64,000 nt of DNA from Pseudonocardia phyllosphaerae (lineage in GTDB: Bacteria; Actinomycetota; Actinomycetes; Mycobacteriales; Pseudonocardiaceae): the NCBI RefSeq assembly GCF_046546475.1, contig NZ_JBKGXS010000011.1, positions 1 to 64,000 of the forward strand. The letters are read 5' to 3'. A model generated the notes under the pieces. The model was not told the origin of the DNA. It was given only the letters and a program-made list of their open reading frames with translations, and did not search any database. The position numbers were made by a program, and so were the translations under genes. Below, in pieces: positions 20,674-28,419 of the stretch (its first letter is position 1; each line of letters begins with the position of its first letter).

Positions 20674-21063
20674 TCAGCCGTTCTTGTCGCCCGAGCCCGA
20701 GACCTGGCCGCAGTTGCGGGACTGGTCGGTCGTCGAGTCGCCGGACTTGGCCTTGGCCTCGCCCGCGAGACCCAGGGCGCCGGTGATGCCGTTGAGGGCC
20801 GACGCGTCCTGGACCGGGACCTGCACGCCCAGGACGTTCACCGGGACGGTGTTGTTGCAGGCCTGGATCGGCACGTTGACGTTGTTGCCGTTGGCGCCGG
20901 CGATGATGCCCTTGGCGCTCTTGTCGATGTTGCCCTTCTGCACGACGGAGTTGCCGCCGTGGCCGTGGTGGTCGTGCCCGCCGTCGCCGGCGAAGGCGAG
21001 GGGGCTGACGGCGAGCAGCGAGGCGGCGGAGGCCGCGACCACGATTCCAGCCTTCTTCAGCAC
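20674..21063 (-). CDS. secreted Asn-rich protein, chaplin/rodlin-like, paralogue 2
   Basis: A 129-residue exported protein. Its signal peptide LKKAGIVVAASAASLLAVSP ends in LAFAG, nearly the same as in paralogue 1. The mature part begins with a His/Gly stretch (GGHDHHGHGG), then a core with ANGNNVNVPIQACNNTVPVN followed by VLGVQVPVQD, which resembles the beta-rich chaplin core, and a second Cys near the end (RNCGQVS). A role at the cell surface is inferred. Promoter, leader and signal peptide are shared with the gene at 19430. Confidence 0.7.
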   Translation of the reverse strand: MLKKAGIVVAASAASLLAVSPLAFAGDGGHDHHGHGGNSVVQKGNIDKSAKGIIAGANGNNVNVPIQACNNTVPVNVLGVQVPVQDASALNGITGALGLAGEAKAKSGDSTTDQSRNCGQVSGSGDKNG

Positions 21064-21186
21064 AGTAATTCTCCTGTTTCGGTCTTGAGTCCGGCTGGAG
21101 CCGGCCTCACGCCTGCCGACGCGATGACAGTGGGGAGCCCGCGCCGACTGGGGGCCAATCTATACCCCCTGACCTCCCCGAAACAA
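21064..21186 (-). promoter_or_regulatory. promoter and conserved leader of secreted-protein gene 2
   Basis: On the minus strand TTGTTT (21181-21186) and TAGATT (21157-21162) are spaced by 18 bp. The 31-bp block 21132-21162 is shared with the paralogue's promoter. CAGGAGAATTACT precedes the GTG start. Confidence 0.7.
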
Positions 21187-21382
21187 ACTGTACTGCCGAA
21201 GTCGTCGAACTATTACTTTCGGCGAGGTTATTCGCCGGATCGGGCAATTGTGTGGGTGGGGGTACTACCGGTTACACCAGAGATCGGTGACAGAACGTGG
21301 AGGGGGCCACTCGAACGGACGCGTCCGGACGCAGGCCGCGTCGCAGGTGCTCCCGGCGCAGCAGCGGCCTACTGTCGCATCA

Positions 21383-22660
21383 GTGTCCTCCGAGAGCCTG
21401 CTGAAGGCGACGATCTCGCTCGCGTCGTGTCTCGACCGAGACCTCGGAGGGGTGCTCGACGGGCCGCTGCCCGGCCCCGGTCCGGGGAGCGGGCGTCCGG
21501 CCGCCGACCCCGTCGCCGAGGCCGACCGGTTGCGCCGCGAGCTCCCCGGGGCCGGGCTCGCCCCGGCCCGTGCCCGCTGGCTCGACGCCCAGCTGGTCGC
21601 ACTGCGCCGCACGGCTCTGCGCGCGGCCGGTGCGGGCACCGCGGCACCGGGCCGCTTCCGCCGGAGGCGCCCCGCTGCCCCCGCCGGCGACCGGGCCGCC
21701 GGCGACCGGATCACCGACGACTGGACCGCGGAGGTCCGGGACCACTACGGCGTCGATCCCCGGCCCGGCGACCCGGAGGTGTACCGCGCGGCGCACCACC
21801 GGCTCGACCTCGTGCTGCCCGGGCGGGGCCCGCTGGCCGACCGCATGCGCACGTACGCCGCCGGTGAGGTCGTCGACCCCGACCGGCTCGGGCCCGCCGT
21901 CGAGGCGCTGAGCCGCGAGCTCCGCAGACGCACCGCCGAGGCCGTCGGGCTGCCGCGTATCGCGCAGGCCGACGTCGAGCTGGTGACCGACCGGCCGTGG
22001 ACGGCGCTCACCCGCTACCGCGGCGGGTTCCGCAGCACGGTGCGGATCGACGGCGACGCCGGGCTGCGCGCCGGTCAGCTGCTGCCGCTGCTCGCACACG
22101 AGATCCATCCGGGCCACCACGTGCAGGCCTGCCTGGCCGACGCCGCGTCCGCCCGCTACCCCGAGATGGCCCTGCGGCTGGTGCACGGACCGCAGGCCAC
22201 CCTGGCCGAGGGCGCGGCCGAGGCCGCGCTGCTCCTCGTCCCCGGCTGGGGCGCGCTCGCCGAGGAGGTGCTGGCCGGCGTCGGCGTCCGGTGCGACGGC
22301 GAGCTGGCCGAGGCCGTGCTCGAGGCGCAGCGACCGCTCACCCGGGTCCGGCTCGACGCGGCGGTCCTGCGGCACGTCCACGGCGCCGGCCCGGACGAGG
22401 TCCTCGCCCACCTGCGCCGGTGGCTGCTCGTCACCGACGCGCACGCGCGCCGGATCCTCGGGTTCCTCGAACGGCCGCGCTGGCGCGGCTACCCCGCCAC
22501 CTACGCCGAGGGCGAGCCACTCGTCCGGTCCTGGCTGCAGCGCCACCCGGACGGCCCGGCGGCCGGGCTGCGTGCCCTGTTCGACCGCCCGGTCCTGCCC
22601 GCGGACCTCGCCGCCCCGGTGACCGACGGTGGTGACGCGGCGCGGGCCGCGGCGTTCTGA
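21383..22660 (+). CDS. putative zinc metallopeptidase-like protein (HEIHPGHH motif)
   Basis: A 425-residue soluble protein. The central LLPLLAHEIHPGHHVQACLADA block contains His-Glu-x-His-Pro-Gly-His-His, close to the zinc-binding motif of DUF885-type peptidases (HExxPGHH). Further downstream, ATLAEGAAEAALLLVPG could supply the third ligand Glu. The rest is Arg- and Ala-rich with a long helical part, ending ERPRWRGYPATYAEGEPLVR, and no signal peptide is seen. The GTG at 21383 lacks a clear ribosome site and the N-terminus is uncertain. Peptidase activity is inferred from the motif only. Confidence 0.65.
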   Translation: MSSESLLKATISLASCLDRDLGGVLDGPLPGPGPGSGRPAADPVAEADRLRRELPGAGLAPARARWLDAQLVALRRTALRAAGAGTAAPGRFRRRRPAAPAGDRAAGDRITDDWTAEVRDHYGVDPRPGDPEVYRAAHHRLDLVLPGRGPLADRMRTYAAGEVVDPDRLGPAVEALSRELRRRTAEAVGLPRIAQADVELVTDRPWTALTRYRGGFRSTVRIDGDAGLRAGQLLPLLAHEIHPGHHVQACLADAASARYPEMALRLVHGPQATLAEGAAEAALLLVPGWGALAEEVLAGVGVRCDGELAEAVLEAQRPLTRVRLDAAVLRHVHGAGPDEVLAHLRRWLLVTDAHARRILGFLERPRWRGYPATYAEGEPLVRSWLQRHPDGPAAGLRALFDRPVLPADLAAPVTDGGDAARAAAF

Positions 22661-23064
22661 ACCCTGCCGCCGATGCTCCGGCCGGTCCCGCCCGGCTGCG
22701 CCGAACGGGCGCCCGCCGACCGGGTCACGGGAACGACCTCCGACGCCGGACGGTATTCGACGAACGATGAACGGTAGGTTACGACTCTGCCATCGGGGTC
22801 GAAGTCGCCGCCTCGTCGGAGAGTTGCTATTGACCGCACGAGGGTGACCACCGGTAGCGTCCGGATCGGCGGGTCGTACCCCACGCGGCCCGTCCGGGAG
22901 GCCCTGAACGTGGTGTCTGACGCACCCGAGAGGGCCGGCATCCGGCCCTTGCGGTCGTGCCGGCAGACGGACCGCCGAGGTGGTTCGTCGTCGCCGCACT
23001 CCGCATCAGGGCCGGCCGGCCCGACGCAGAGCAGGCGTGGTGCCGCGCCTGCGAGGGAGCCCTC
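22661..23064. other. leader region of phoH2 with hairpins
   Basis: This 404-bp gap holds an AT-rich promoter-like part (about 22740-22835), a hairpin AGGGCCGG-CAT-CCGGCCCT (22931-22949), a small overlapping reading frame (22844-23068) and, just before phoH2, a hairpin CGAGG-GAGC-CCTCG (23052-23065) that folds the ribosome site and first start base into a stem. Confidence 0.5.
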
Positions 23065-23068
23065 GTGA
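22844..23068 (+). CDS. candidate small upstream ORF overlapping phoH2 (PhoAT-like position)
   Basis: A 74-codon frame from GTG 22844 to a TGA at 23066-23068 that overlaps the phoH2 start as GTGA, the normal sign of translational coupling. In mycobacteria a small antitoxin-like ORF, phoAT, is reported in the same position before phoH2. The protein here is Arg/Ser/Pro-rich with no recognisable domain and no clear ribosome site, so the call rests on overlap and synteny and could be chance. Confidence 0.3.
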   Translation: MTTGSVRIGGSYPTRPVREALNVVSDAPERAGIRPLRSCRQTDRRGGSSSPHSASGPAGPTQSRRGAAPAREPS

Positions 23069-24435
23069 CCGATCGACGTCCCGCCCTCACCGACCCGGCC
23101 CAGGCCTCGTCCCAGGAGCCGGTCGGGGACGCCCCGGCAGGAACCCGCTGCTACGTGCTCGACACATCGGTGCTGCTCAGCGACCCGTGGTCGCTGCTGC
23201 GCTTCGACGAGCACCAGGTCGTCCTGCCGCTGGTGGTGATCTCGGAGCTGGAGGCCAAGCGTCACCACCCCGAGCTCGGATGGTTCGCCCGGACCGCACT
23301 GCGGCAGCTCGACGAGATGCGGGTGAAGTACGGCCGCCTCGACGCCCCGATCCCCATCGGAGACAACGGAGGCACCCTGCACGTCGAGCTCAACCACTCG
23401 GATCCGACGGTGCTGCCCGCGGGCTTCCGCACCGACTCGAACGACTCCCGGATCCTGGCCTGTGCGCTGAACCTGAAGGCCGACCCGACGGCTCCGCCGG
23501 GCGTCACGCTGGTCACCAAGGACATGCCGCTGCGGGTGAAGGCCGCGGCGGTCGGGCTGGACTCCGACGAGTACCACGGCCAGGACGTGCTGTTCTCCGG
23601 CTGGACCGGGATGAGCGACCTGGAGGTCACGCCGGACGACGTCGACACGCTGTTCCGCGACGGCGTCCTCGACCACGACGACGCCCGCGAGCTGCCCTGC
23701 AACACCGGCGTGCGGCTGACCGGCGCGTCGAGCGCGCTCGGCCGGGTCACCGCCGACAAGCGGGTGAAGCTCGTCCGCGGCGACCGGGAGGCCTTCGGGC
23801 TGCACGGCCGGTCCGCCGAGCAGCGGATCGCGCTGGACCTGTTGCTGGACAACGAGGTCGGGATCGTCTCGCTCGGCGGGCGCGCCGGCACCGGTAAGTC
23901 GGCGATGGCGCTGTGCGCCGGGCTGGAGGCGGTGCTGGAACGCCAGCAGCACCGCAAGATCGTCGTCTTCCGGCCGCTCTACGCCGTCGGCGGGCAGGAC
24001 CTCGGGTACCTGCCCGGCAACGAGAGCGAGAAGATGCAGCCCTGGGCGCAGGCCGTCTTCGACACCCTGGGTGCGCTGGTCAGTCAGGACGTGATCGACG
24101 AGGTCATCGCCCGCGGGATGCTCGAGGTCCTGCCGCTGACCCACATCCGCGGCCGGTCGCTGCACGACACCTTCGTCATCGTCGACGAGGCGCAGTCGCT
24201 GGAGCGCAACGTGCTGCTGACGGTGCTGTCCCGGCTCGGCGCCGCGTCGCGGGTGGTGCTCACCCACGACGTCGCGCAGCGCGACAACCTGCGGGTCGGG
24301 CGGCACGACGGCGTCAACGCCGTCATCGAGAAGCTCAAGGGCCACCCGCTGTTCGCGCACGTCACGCTGACCCGCAGCGAGCGCTCGCCGATCGCCGCGC
24401 TGGTCACCGAGATGCTGGAGGGCCCGAACTCCTGA
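23065..24435 (+). CDS. phoH2: PhoH2, PIN-domain RNase fused to PhoH ATPase
   Basis: A 456-residue protein. The N-terminal PIN domain (about 25-150) has RCYVLDTSVLLSDPW and VVISELEAKRHHPELG, with acidic residues for metal-dependent RNA cleavage. The C-terminal PhoH domain (about 230-450) has Walker A GGRAGTGKSAMAL and Walker B TFVIVDEAQSLE plus RNVLLTVLSRLG. PhoH2 of mycobacteria unwinds and cleaves RNA using ATP. All catalytic motifs look intact. The GTG at 23065 overlaps a small upstream frame; the ribosome site sits in a hairpin. Equivalent to Rv1095. Confidence 0.92.
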   Translation: MTDRRPALTDPAQASSQEPVGDAPAGTRCYVLDTSVLLSDPWSLLRFDEHQVVLPLVVISELEAKRHHPELGWFARTALRQLDEMRVKYGRLDAPIPIGDNGGTLHVELNHSDPTVLPAGFRTDSNDSRILACALNLKADPTAPPGVTLVTKDMPLRVKAAAVGLDSDEYHGQDVLFSGWTGMSDLEVTPDDVDTLFRDGVLDHDDARELPCNTGVRLTGASSALGRVTADKRVKLVRGDREAFGLHGRSAEQRIALDLLLDNEVGIVSLGGRAGTGKSAMALCAGLEAVLERQQHRKIVVFRPLYAVGGQDLGYLPGNESEKMQPWAQAVFDTLGALVSQDVIDEVIARGMLEVLPLTHIRGRSLHDTFVIVDEAQSLERNVLLTVLSRLGAASRVVLTHDVAQRDNLRVGRHDGVNAVIEKLKGHPLFAHVTLTRSERSPIAALVTEMLEGPNS

Positions 24436-24450
24436 CCCGCCCGCTCCCGG

Positions 24451-24490
24451 CCGCGGCCCCCGCACACACCGGCGTGTGCGGGGGCCGCGG
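24451..24490. terminator. 17-bp hairpin between phoH2 and guaB1
   Basis: A perfect 17-bp stem, CCGCGGCCCCCGCACAC (24451-24467) with its complement at 24474-24490 and a 6-nt loop, between the convergent phoH2 and guaB1 genes. It can serve both. Confidence 0.85.
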
Positions 24491-24511
24491 TGCGTGCGGG
24501 GGCCCGAGTGC

Positions 24512-25963
24512 TCAGCGCCCGTGCGGGGTGCCCTCGGTGAACCCGGCCGTGGTCTGCATCCCGACGACCGACCGCTCGTGCAGCTCGCCGAGGGTCCGGG
24601 CGCCGGTGTAGGTGCAGGCCGACCGCACGCCGGAGCAGATGCCGTCGAGCACGTCCTCGACGCCGGGACGGTCCGGGTCGAGCCGCTGGCGCGAGGACGA
24701 GATGCCCTCCTCGAACAGCGACTTGCGGGCCCGGTCGAAGGCGTTGTCCCCGCGGGTCCGCGCGCTGACCGCCCGCTTCGACGCCATCCCGAACGACTCC
24801 TTGTACGCCCGGCCGTGCTCGTCGCGCAGCAGGTCGCCGGGGGACTCGTAGGTCCCGGCCAGCCAGGACCCGATCATCACCGACGCGGCGCCCGCGGCCA
24901 GGGCCAGCGCGACGTCGCGCGGGTGGCGCACCCCGCCGTCGGCCCAGACGACGGCGCCGCGCTCGCGGGCCGCGGCCACGCACTCGGCGACGGCGGAGAA
25001 CTGCGGCCGCCCGACGCCGGTCATCATCCGCGTGGTGCACATCGCGCCCGGCCCGACGCCGACCTTGACGATGTCGGCCCCGGCGTCGGCGAGGTCCGCG
25101 GCGCCCTCGGCGGTGACGACGTTGCCCGCGGCGACCGGCACCGCGGCCCCCTCGGTGTCGACGACCGAGCGCACCACGCGCAGCGCGTCGAGCATCTTGC
25201 CCTGGTGCCCGTGCGCGGTGTCGACGACGAGGACGTCCACCCCCGCGTCGAGCAGCGCCTTCGCCTTCACCGCCACGTCGCCGTTGATCCCGATCGCGGC
25301 CGCGGTCCGCAACCGGCCGCGGGCGTCGAGCGCGGGGGTGTAGATGCCGGCGCGCAGCGCACCGAGCGGGGTGAGCAGACCGGCGAGCCTGCCGTCGTCG
25401 TCGAGACCGAGGGCGACGGCGTGGGCGCGCCGAGTGCTCTGCAGCGCCTCGAACACCTCCCGCGGCGGTGTGTCCAGCGCCAGCGTGACCGGGTCCGGGT
25501 CGAGGACGTCGGCGAGCCGGGTGAAGCGGTCGACGCCCAGGCAGGCGGCCTCGTCGACGGTGCCGACCGGGCGGCCGCCGTCGTCGACGACCACGACGGC
25601 GTCGTGCGCGCGCTTGGGCAGCAGGTTCAGCGCGTCGGCGACGGCGTCCCCGGTCCGCAGCACCAGCGGGGTGTCCCACACCGGGTCCCGCTGCTTGATC
25701 CAGCCGACGATGTCGGCGACGGCGTCGGTCGCCACGTCCTGCGGCAGCACGGTCAGGGCGCCGCGGCGGGCGAGGGTCTCGGCCATCCGCCGCCCGGCGA
25801 CGGCGGTCATGTTGGCCGCGACCACCGGCACCGTGGCGCCGGTGCCGTCCGGGGTGGTCAGGTCGACGTCGAAGCGGGAGACGACGTCGGAGCGGCGGGG
25901 AACGAGGAACACGTCGTCGTAGGTGAGGTCGTGTTCGGGGGTCCGGTCGTCGAGGAAGCGCAC
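24512..25963 (-). CDS. guaB1: GuaB1 family IMP dehydrogenase-related protein (likely GMP reductase)
   Basis: A 483-residue TIM-barrel enzyme with an inserted tandem CBS pair (about 95-205). Motifs are LTYDDVFLVPRRSDV, DVLVVDTAHGHQGKMLDALR, AGNVVTAEGAADL, and the active-site loop VGVGPGAMCTTRMMTGVGRP with the catalytic Cys. The GuaB1 group of actinobacteria, unlike GuaB2, has been shown in mycobacteria to act as a CBS-regulated GMP reductase in purine salvage. It is shorter than GuaB2 and keeps the GuaB1-type flap (SSSRQRLDPDRPGVEDVLDG). The start is a GTG. It is divergent from the GntR gene. Confidence 0.88.
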   Translation of the reverse strand: MRFLDDRTPEHDLTYDDVFLVPRRSDVVSRFDVDLTTPDGTGATVPVVAANMTAVAGRRMAETLARRGALTVLPQDVATDAVADIVGWIKQRDPVWDTPLVLRTGDAVADALNLLPKRAHDAVVVVDDGGRPVGTVDEAACLGVDRFTRLADVLDPDPVTLALDTPPREVFEALQSTRRAHAVALGLDDDGRLAGLLTPLGALRAGIYTPALDARGRLRTAAAIGINGDVAVKAKALLDAGVDVLVVDTAHGHQGKMLDALRVVRSVVDTEGAAVPVAAGNVVTAEGAADLADAGADIVKVGVGPGAMCTTRMMTGVGRPQFSAVAECVAAARERGAVVWADGGVRHPRDVALALAAGAASVMIGSWLAGTYESPGDLLRDEHGRAYKESFGMASKRAVSARTRGDNAFDRARKSLFEEGISSSRQRLDPDRPGVEDVLDGICSGVRSACTYTGARTLGELHERSVVGMQTTAGFTEGTPHGR

Positions 25964-26055
25964 GGTCAGAAGATGCTACGCCCGCACGGGACTTGTCACG
26001 AGGCCGTCACGTCGGAGGAACCATCGGGCAACCGTGCGTGATTACCGTCGGGTAC

Positions 26056-26931
26056 ATGCCGGTACCGTCGCCGATCGCCCCCGCACGCTCGGGGGACGCC
26101 CGCCGGGTCCGCGACCTGCTCCGGGTCGCGATCGCCGGCCGATCCCAGCTGCGCGGGCTCCTCCCGGGCACCGACGAGCTCATGCGCGAGTACGCGGCGT
26201 CGCGGTCCGCGGTCCGCACCGCGCTGGCCCTGCTCACCGACGAGGGCCTGCTGCGCCCCGGCCCCGGCGCGTTCCGGGTGGTGGCCCGGCCGGGCTACAC
26301 CGGCACCGCCCCGGCGCCCGTGCTGCCGCGTGTGCCCGGCACCGTGCCCGCGTCCGGCGCTCCCGCCGGGAGCGGATCGGCCCGGCACATCCCGGCGGTG
26401 CCCGACCCGGACCCGGCACAGCCGCCGCGCTGGGTGGACCGCGCCGGGATCGCCGCCCCGGAGGCACTCGCGACCTGGCTCGGTGTGCCGTCCGGGAGCC
26501 CGTGCCTGCGGCTGGAGTGCGTGTCGGTGACCGTCGACGGGGGCAGGCTGTTCGCGACGCACTACCTCTCCGGGACCGACGCGGCCGCGCTGCTCGCCGT
26601 GCCCGAGACCGGGATCTTCGACCGCCTGCTCGCCGACGCAGGCCTGGCCCCGGCCGAGGTCCGTACCCGCTGCGGCCCGGTGCCCGCGGACCCGGACGTC
26701 GCGCTGCAGCTCGGCGTCGCGACCCGCACCCCGGTGCTCGGCACCGAGCGCACCCTGTTGGGCTCCGACGGCCGGGTGCTGGCCGCGGTGATCGCCCGGT
26801 CCCGGCCGGGGTCGCTGGCGCACCGGGCCGCGACAGCCGACGGCGCCGGTTCCGGGGACACTCAGCCGGACAGCAACGCGCGCACCGACTCCAGCGTGTC
26901 CGCCTGGGCCGGGGTCTTGTCCGGCCGGTAG
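26056..26931 (+). CDS. GntR/HutC-type transcriptional regulator
   Basis: A 291-residue regulator. The N-terminal winged helix (about 12-75) has RRVRDLLRVAIAGRSQLRG, LPGTDELMREYAASRSAVRT and ALALLTDEGLL. A Pro/Ala-rich linker is followed by a UTRA-like ligand domain (about 120-275: LGVPSGSPCLRLECVSVTVD, GTERTLLGSDGRVLAAVIAR). Its last 70 bp overlap the 3' end of the ligase gene on the other strand. The divergent position to guaB1 suggests possible control of purine salvage, but no operator was identified. Confidence 0.78.
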   Translation: MPVPSPIAPARSGDARRVRDLLRVAIAGRSQLRGLLPGTDELMREYAASRSAVRTALALLTDEGLLRPGPGAFRVVARPGYTGTAPAPVLPRVPGTVPASGAPAGSGSARHIPAVPDPDPAQPPRWVDRAGIAAPEALATWLGVPSGSPCLRLECVSVTVDGGRLFATHYLSGTDAAALLAVPETGIFDRLLADAGLAPAEVRTRCGPVPADPDVALQLGVATRTPVLGTERTLLGSDGRVLAAVIARSRPGSLAHRAATADGAGSGDTQPDSNARTDSSVSAWAGVLSGR

Positions 26932-28382
26932 CGCAGCACCCGCGCGAACCGCAGCGCGACGCCACCCGGGTACCGGGTGGAGCGCTGCGCCCCGTCGAGC
27001 GCGATCTCCACGACGAGCTCGGGCCGCAGGTACACCACGCCGGGCTCCTCGGCCCGGGCGTACTGCGGGAACGTCGCGGTCTGCCAGGCCAGCAGCTCGT
27101 CGGTCATCCCCTTGAACGTCTTGCCGACCATGACCGGCTCGCCACCGCCGGGATCGCGGGCACCGAGGTGGATGTTGGACAGCGACCCGGTCCGCCGCCC
27201 GTACCCCCACTCCGCGCCGAGCACCACGAGGTCGAGGGTGTGCACCGGCTTGACCTTCTGCCACGCCTTCCCGCGCCGGCCCGCGGCGTAGGGCGCCGCC
27301 AGGTCCTTCACGACGACGCCCTCGTGCCCGGCCGCCAGCGCCGCGTCCAGCACGGCCGCGGCCTCGGCGGCGGTGGGTTCGCGGGCGCCGTGCATCCGTA
27401 GTGCCGGATGGTCCGCGAGCAGCCCGTCGAGCGCGTCGAGCCGGGTGGCGAGGGGCTCGTCGACCAGGTCCCGGCCGTCGAGGTGCAGCAGGTCGAAGAA
27501 GAACGGCGACAGCACGACGTCGCGGTCGGCCTCGGCGCCGAACCGGCTCATCGTGTCCTGGAAGGGGCGGGGGCGGCCGTCGTCGTCGAGGGCGAGGGTC
27601 TCCCCGTCGAGCACGACGGTGTCACACGGCAGCCCGCGCACCAGCGCGACGAGTTCGGGCACGCCGTCGGTGATCTCGCGCAGCGTGCGGGTCCAGACCC
27701 GGACGTCGTCGCCGTGGCGGTGCACCTGGATCCGGGCGCCGTCGAGCTTGTGCTCGACGGTGACCCGCTCGCCGAGTGCGGCCAGCGCGGCGTCGAGCGA
27801 GTCGCCGGGGGAGGCGAGCATCGGTCGCAGCGGGCGGCCGACCTCCAGCCCGATGCCGGCCAGGGCGTCGGCGCCACCGGCGAGCGCCGCCGCGGCGGTC
27901 TCGGGCAGCCGACCGGACAGCATCAGTGCCCGGCGCACCACGGTCTGCGTGACCCCGGACGCGGCGGCGACCGCCTCGACCATCAGCCCCTCCAGCGCGC
28001 CCTGGCGCAGCTCGCCGGTGAGCAGCCGGTGCAGGAACCGCTGCTCGTCGGCGGTGGCGGCGCCGTAGAGCCGTTGCAGCAGGTCGTGGCGGCGGGCGGT
28101 GGAGCCGGAGCCGCTGGTGGCGGTCAGCTCGTCGAGCAGCGCGTCGACGGCCTCGACGGTCAGCGACGGGTCGCCGGCCGGGGCGGCGTCGAGCCCGGAC
28201 AGGGTCCGCCATCCGGTGCCGATCCGGCCCTGGCGCGGCGCCCCGGACAGCCACGCGACGACCGGGACGACCTCGCCGGGCGCGGCGGCACGCAGCAGCC
28301 CGGCCAGCGCGGTGGCCTTCGCGGTGCGAGAGCGGGTCGCGCCGACCGCGGCGGAGGTGGCGACGACGTCGGAGAACAGCAC
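26862..28382 (-). CDS. ligB: ATP-dependent DNA ligase B
   Basis: A 506-residue ligase that seals nicks using ATP. An N-terminal helical domain (about 1-200) precedes the adenylation domain with the nucleophilic Lys in VEHKLDGARIQVHRHG, then VLDGETLALD, FFFDLLHLDG, EGVVVKDLAAPYAAGRRGKAW and KVKPVHTLDLVVLGAEWGYG, and an OB-fold end. Length and layout match actinobacterial LigB (Rv3062, also about 507 residues), which sets the GTG at 28382 as start. It accompanies the NAD-dependent LigA, probably in repair. Confidence 0.92.
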   Translation of the reverse strand: MLFSDVVATSAAVGATRSRTAKATALAGLLRAAAPGEVVPVVAWLSGAPRQGRIGTGWRTLSGLDAAPAGDPSLTVEAVDALLDELTATSGSGSTARRHDLLQRLYGAATADEQRFLHRLLTGELRQGALEGLMVEAVAAASGVTQTVVRRALMLSGRLPETAAAALAGGADALAGIGLEVGRPLRPMLASPGDSLDAALAALGERVTVEHKLDGARIQVHRHGDDVRVWTRTLREITDGVPELVALVRGLPCDTVVLDGETLALDDDGRPRPFQDTMSRFGAEADRDVVLSPFFFDLLHLDGRDLVDEPLATRLDALDGLLADHPALRMHGAREPTAAEAAAVLDAALAAGHEGVVVKDLAAPYAAGRRGKAWQKVKPVHTLDLVVLGAEWGYGRRTGSLSNIHLGARDPGGGEPVMVGKTFKGMTDELLAWQTATFPQYARAEEPGVVYLRPELVVEIALDGAQRSTRYPGGVALRFARVLRYRPDKTPAQADTLESVRALLSG

Positions 28383-28419
28383 CCGGTCAGTAGAGCAGCG
28401 GGGACCGACGGTCTGCGCG

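Noticed and set aside
25370..25381. GGTGAGCAGACC inside guaB1
   Set aside because: It differs from the repeat core by one base and fits normal coding sequence.
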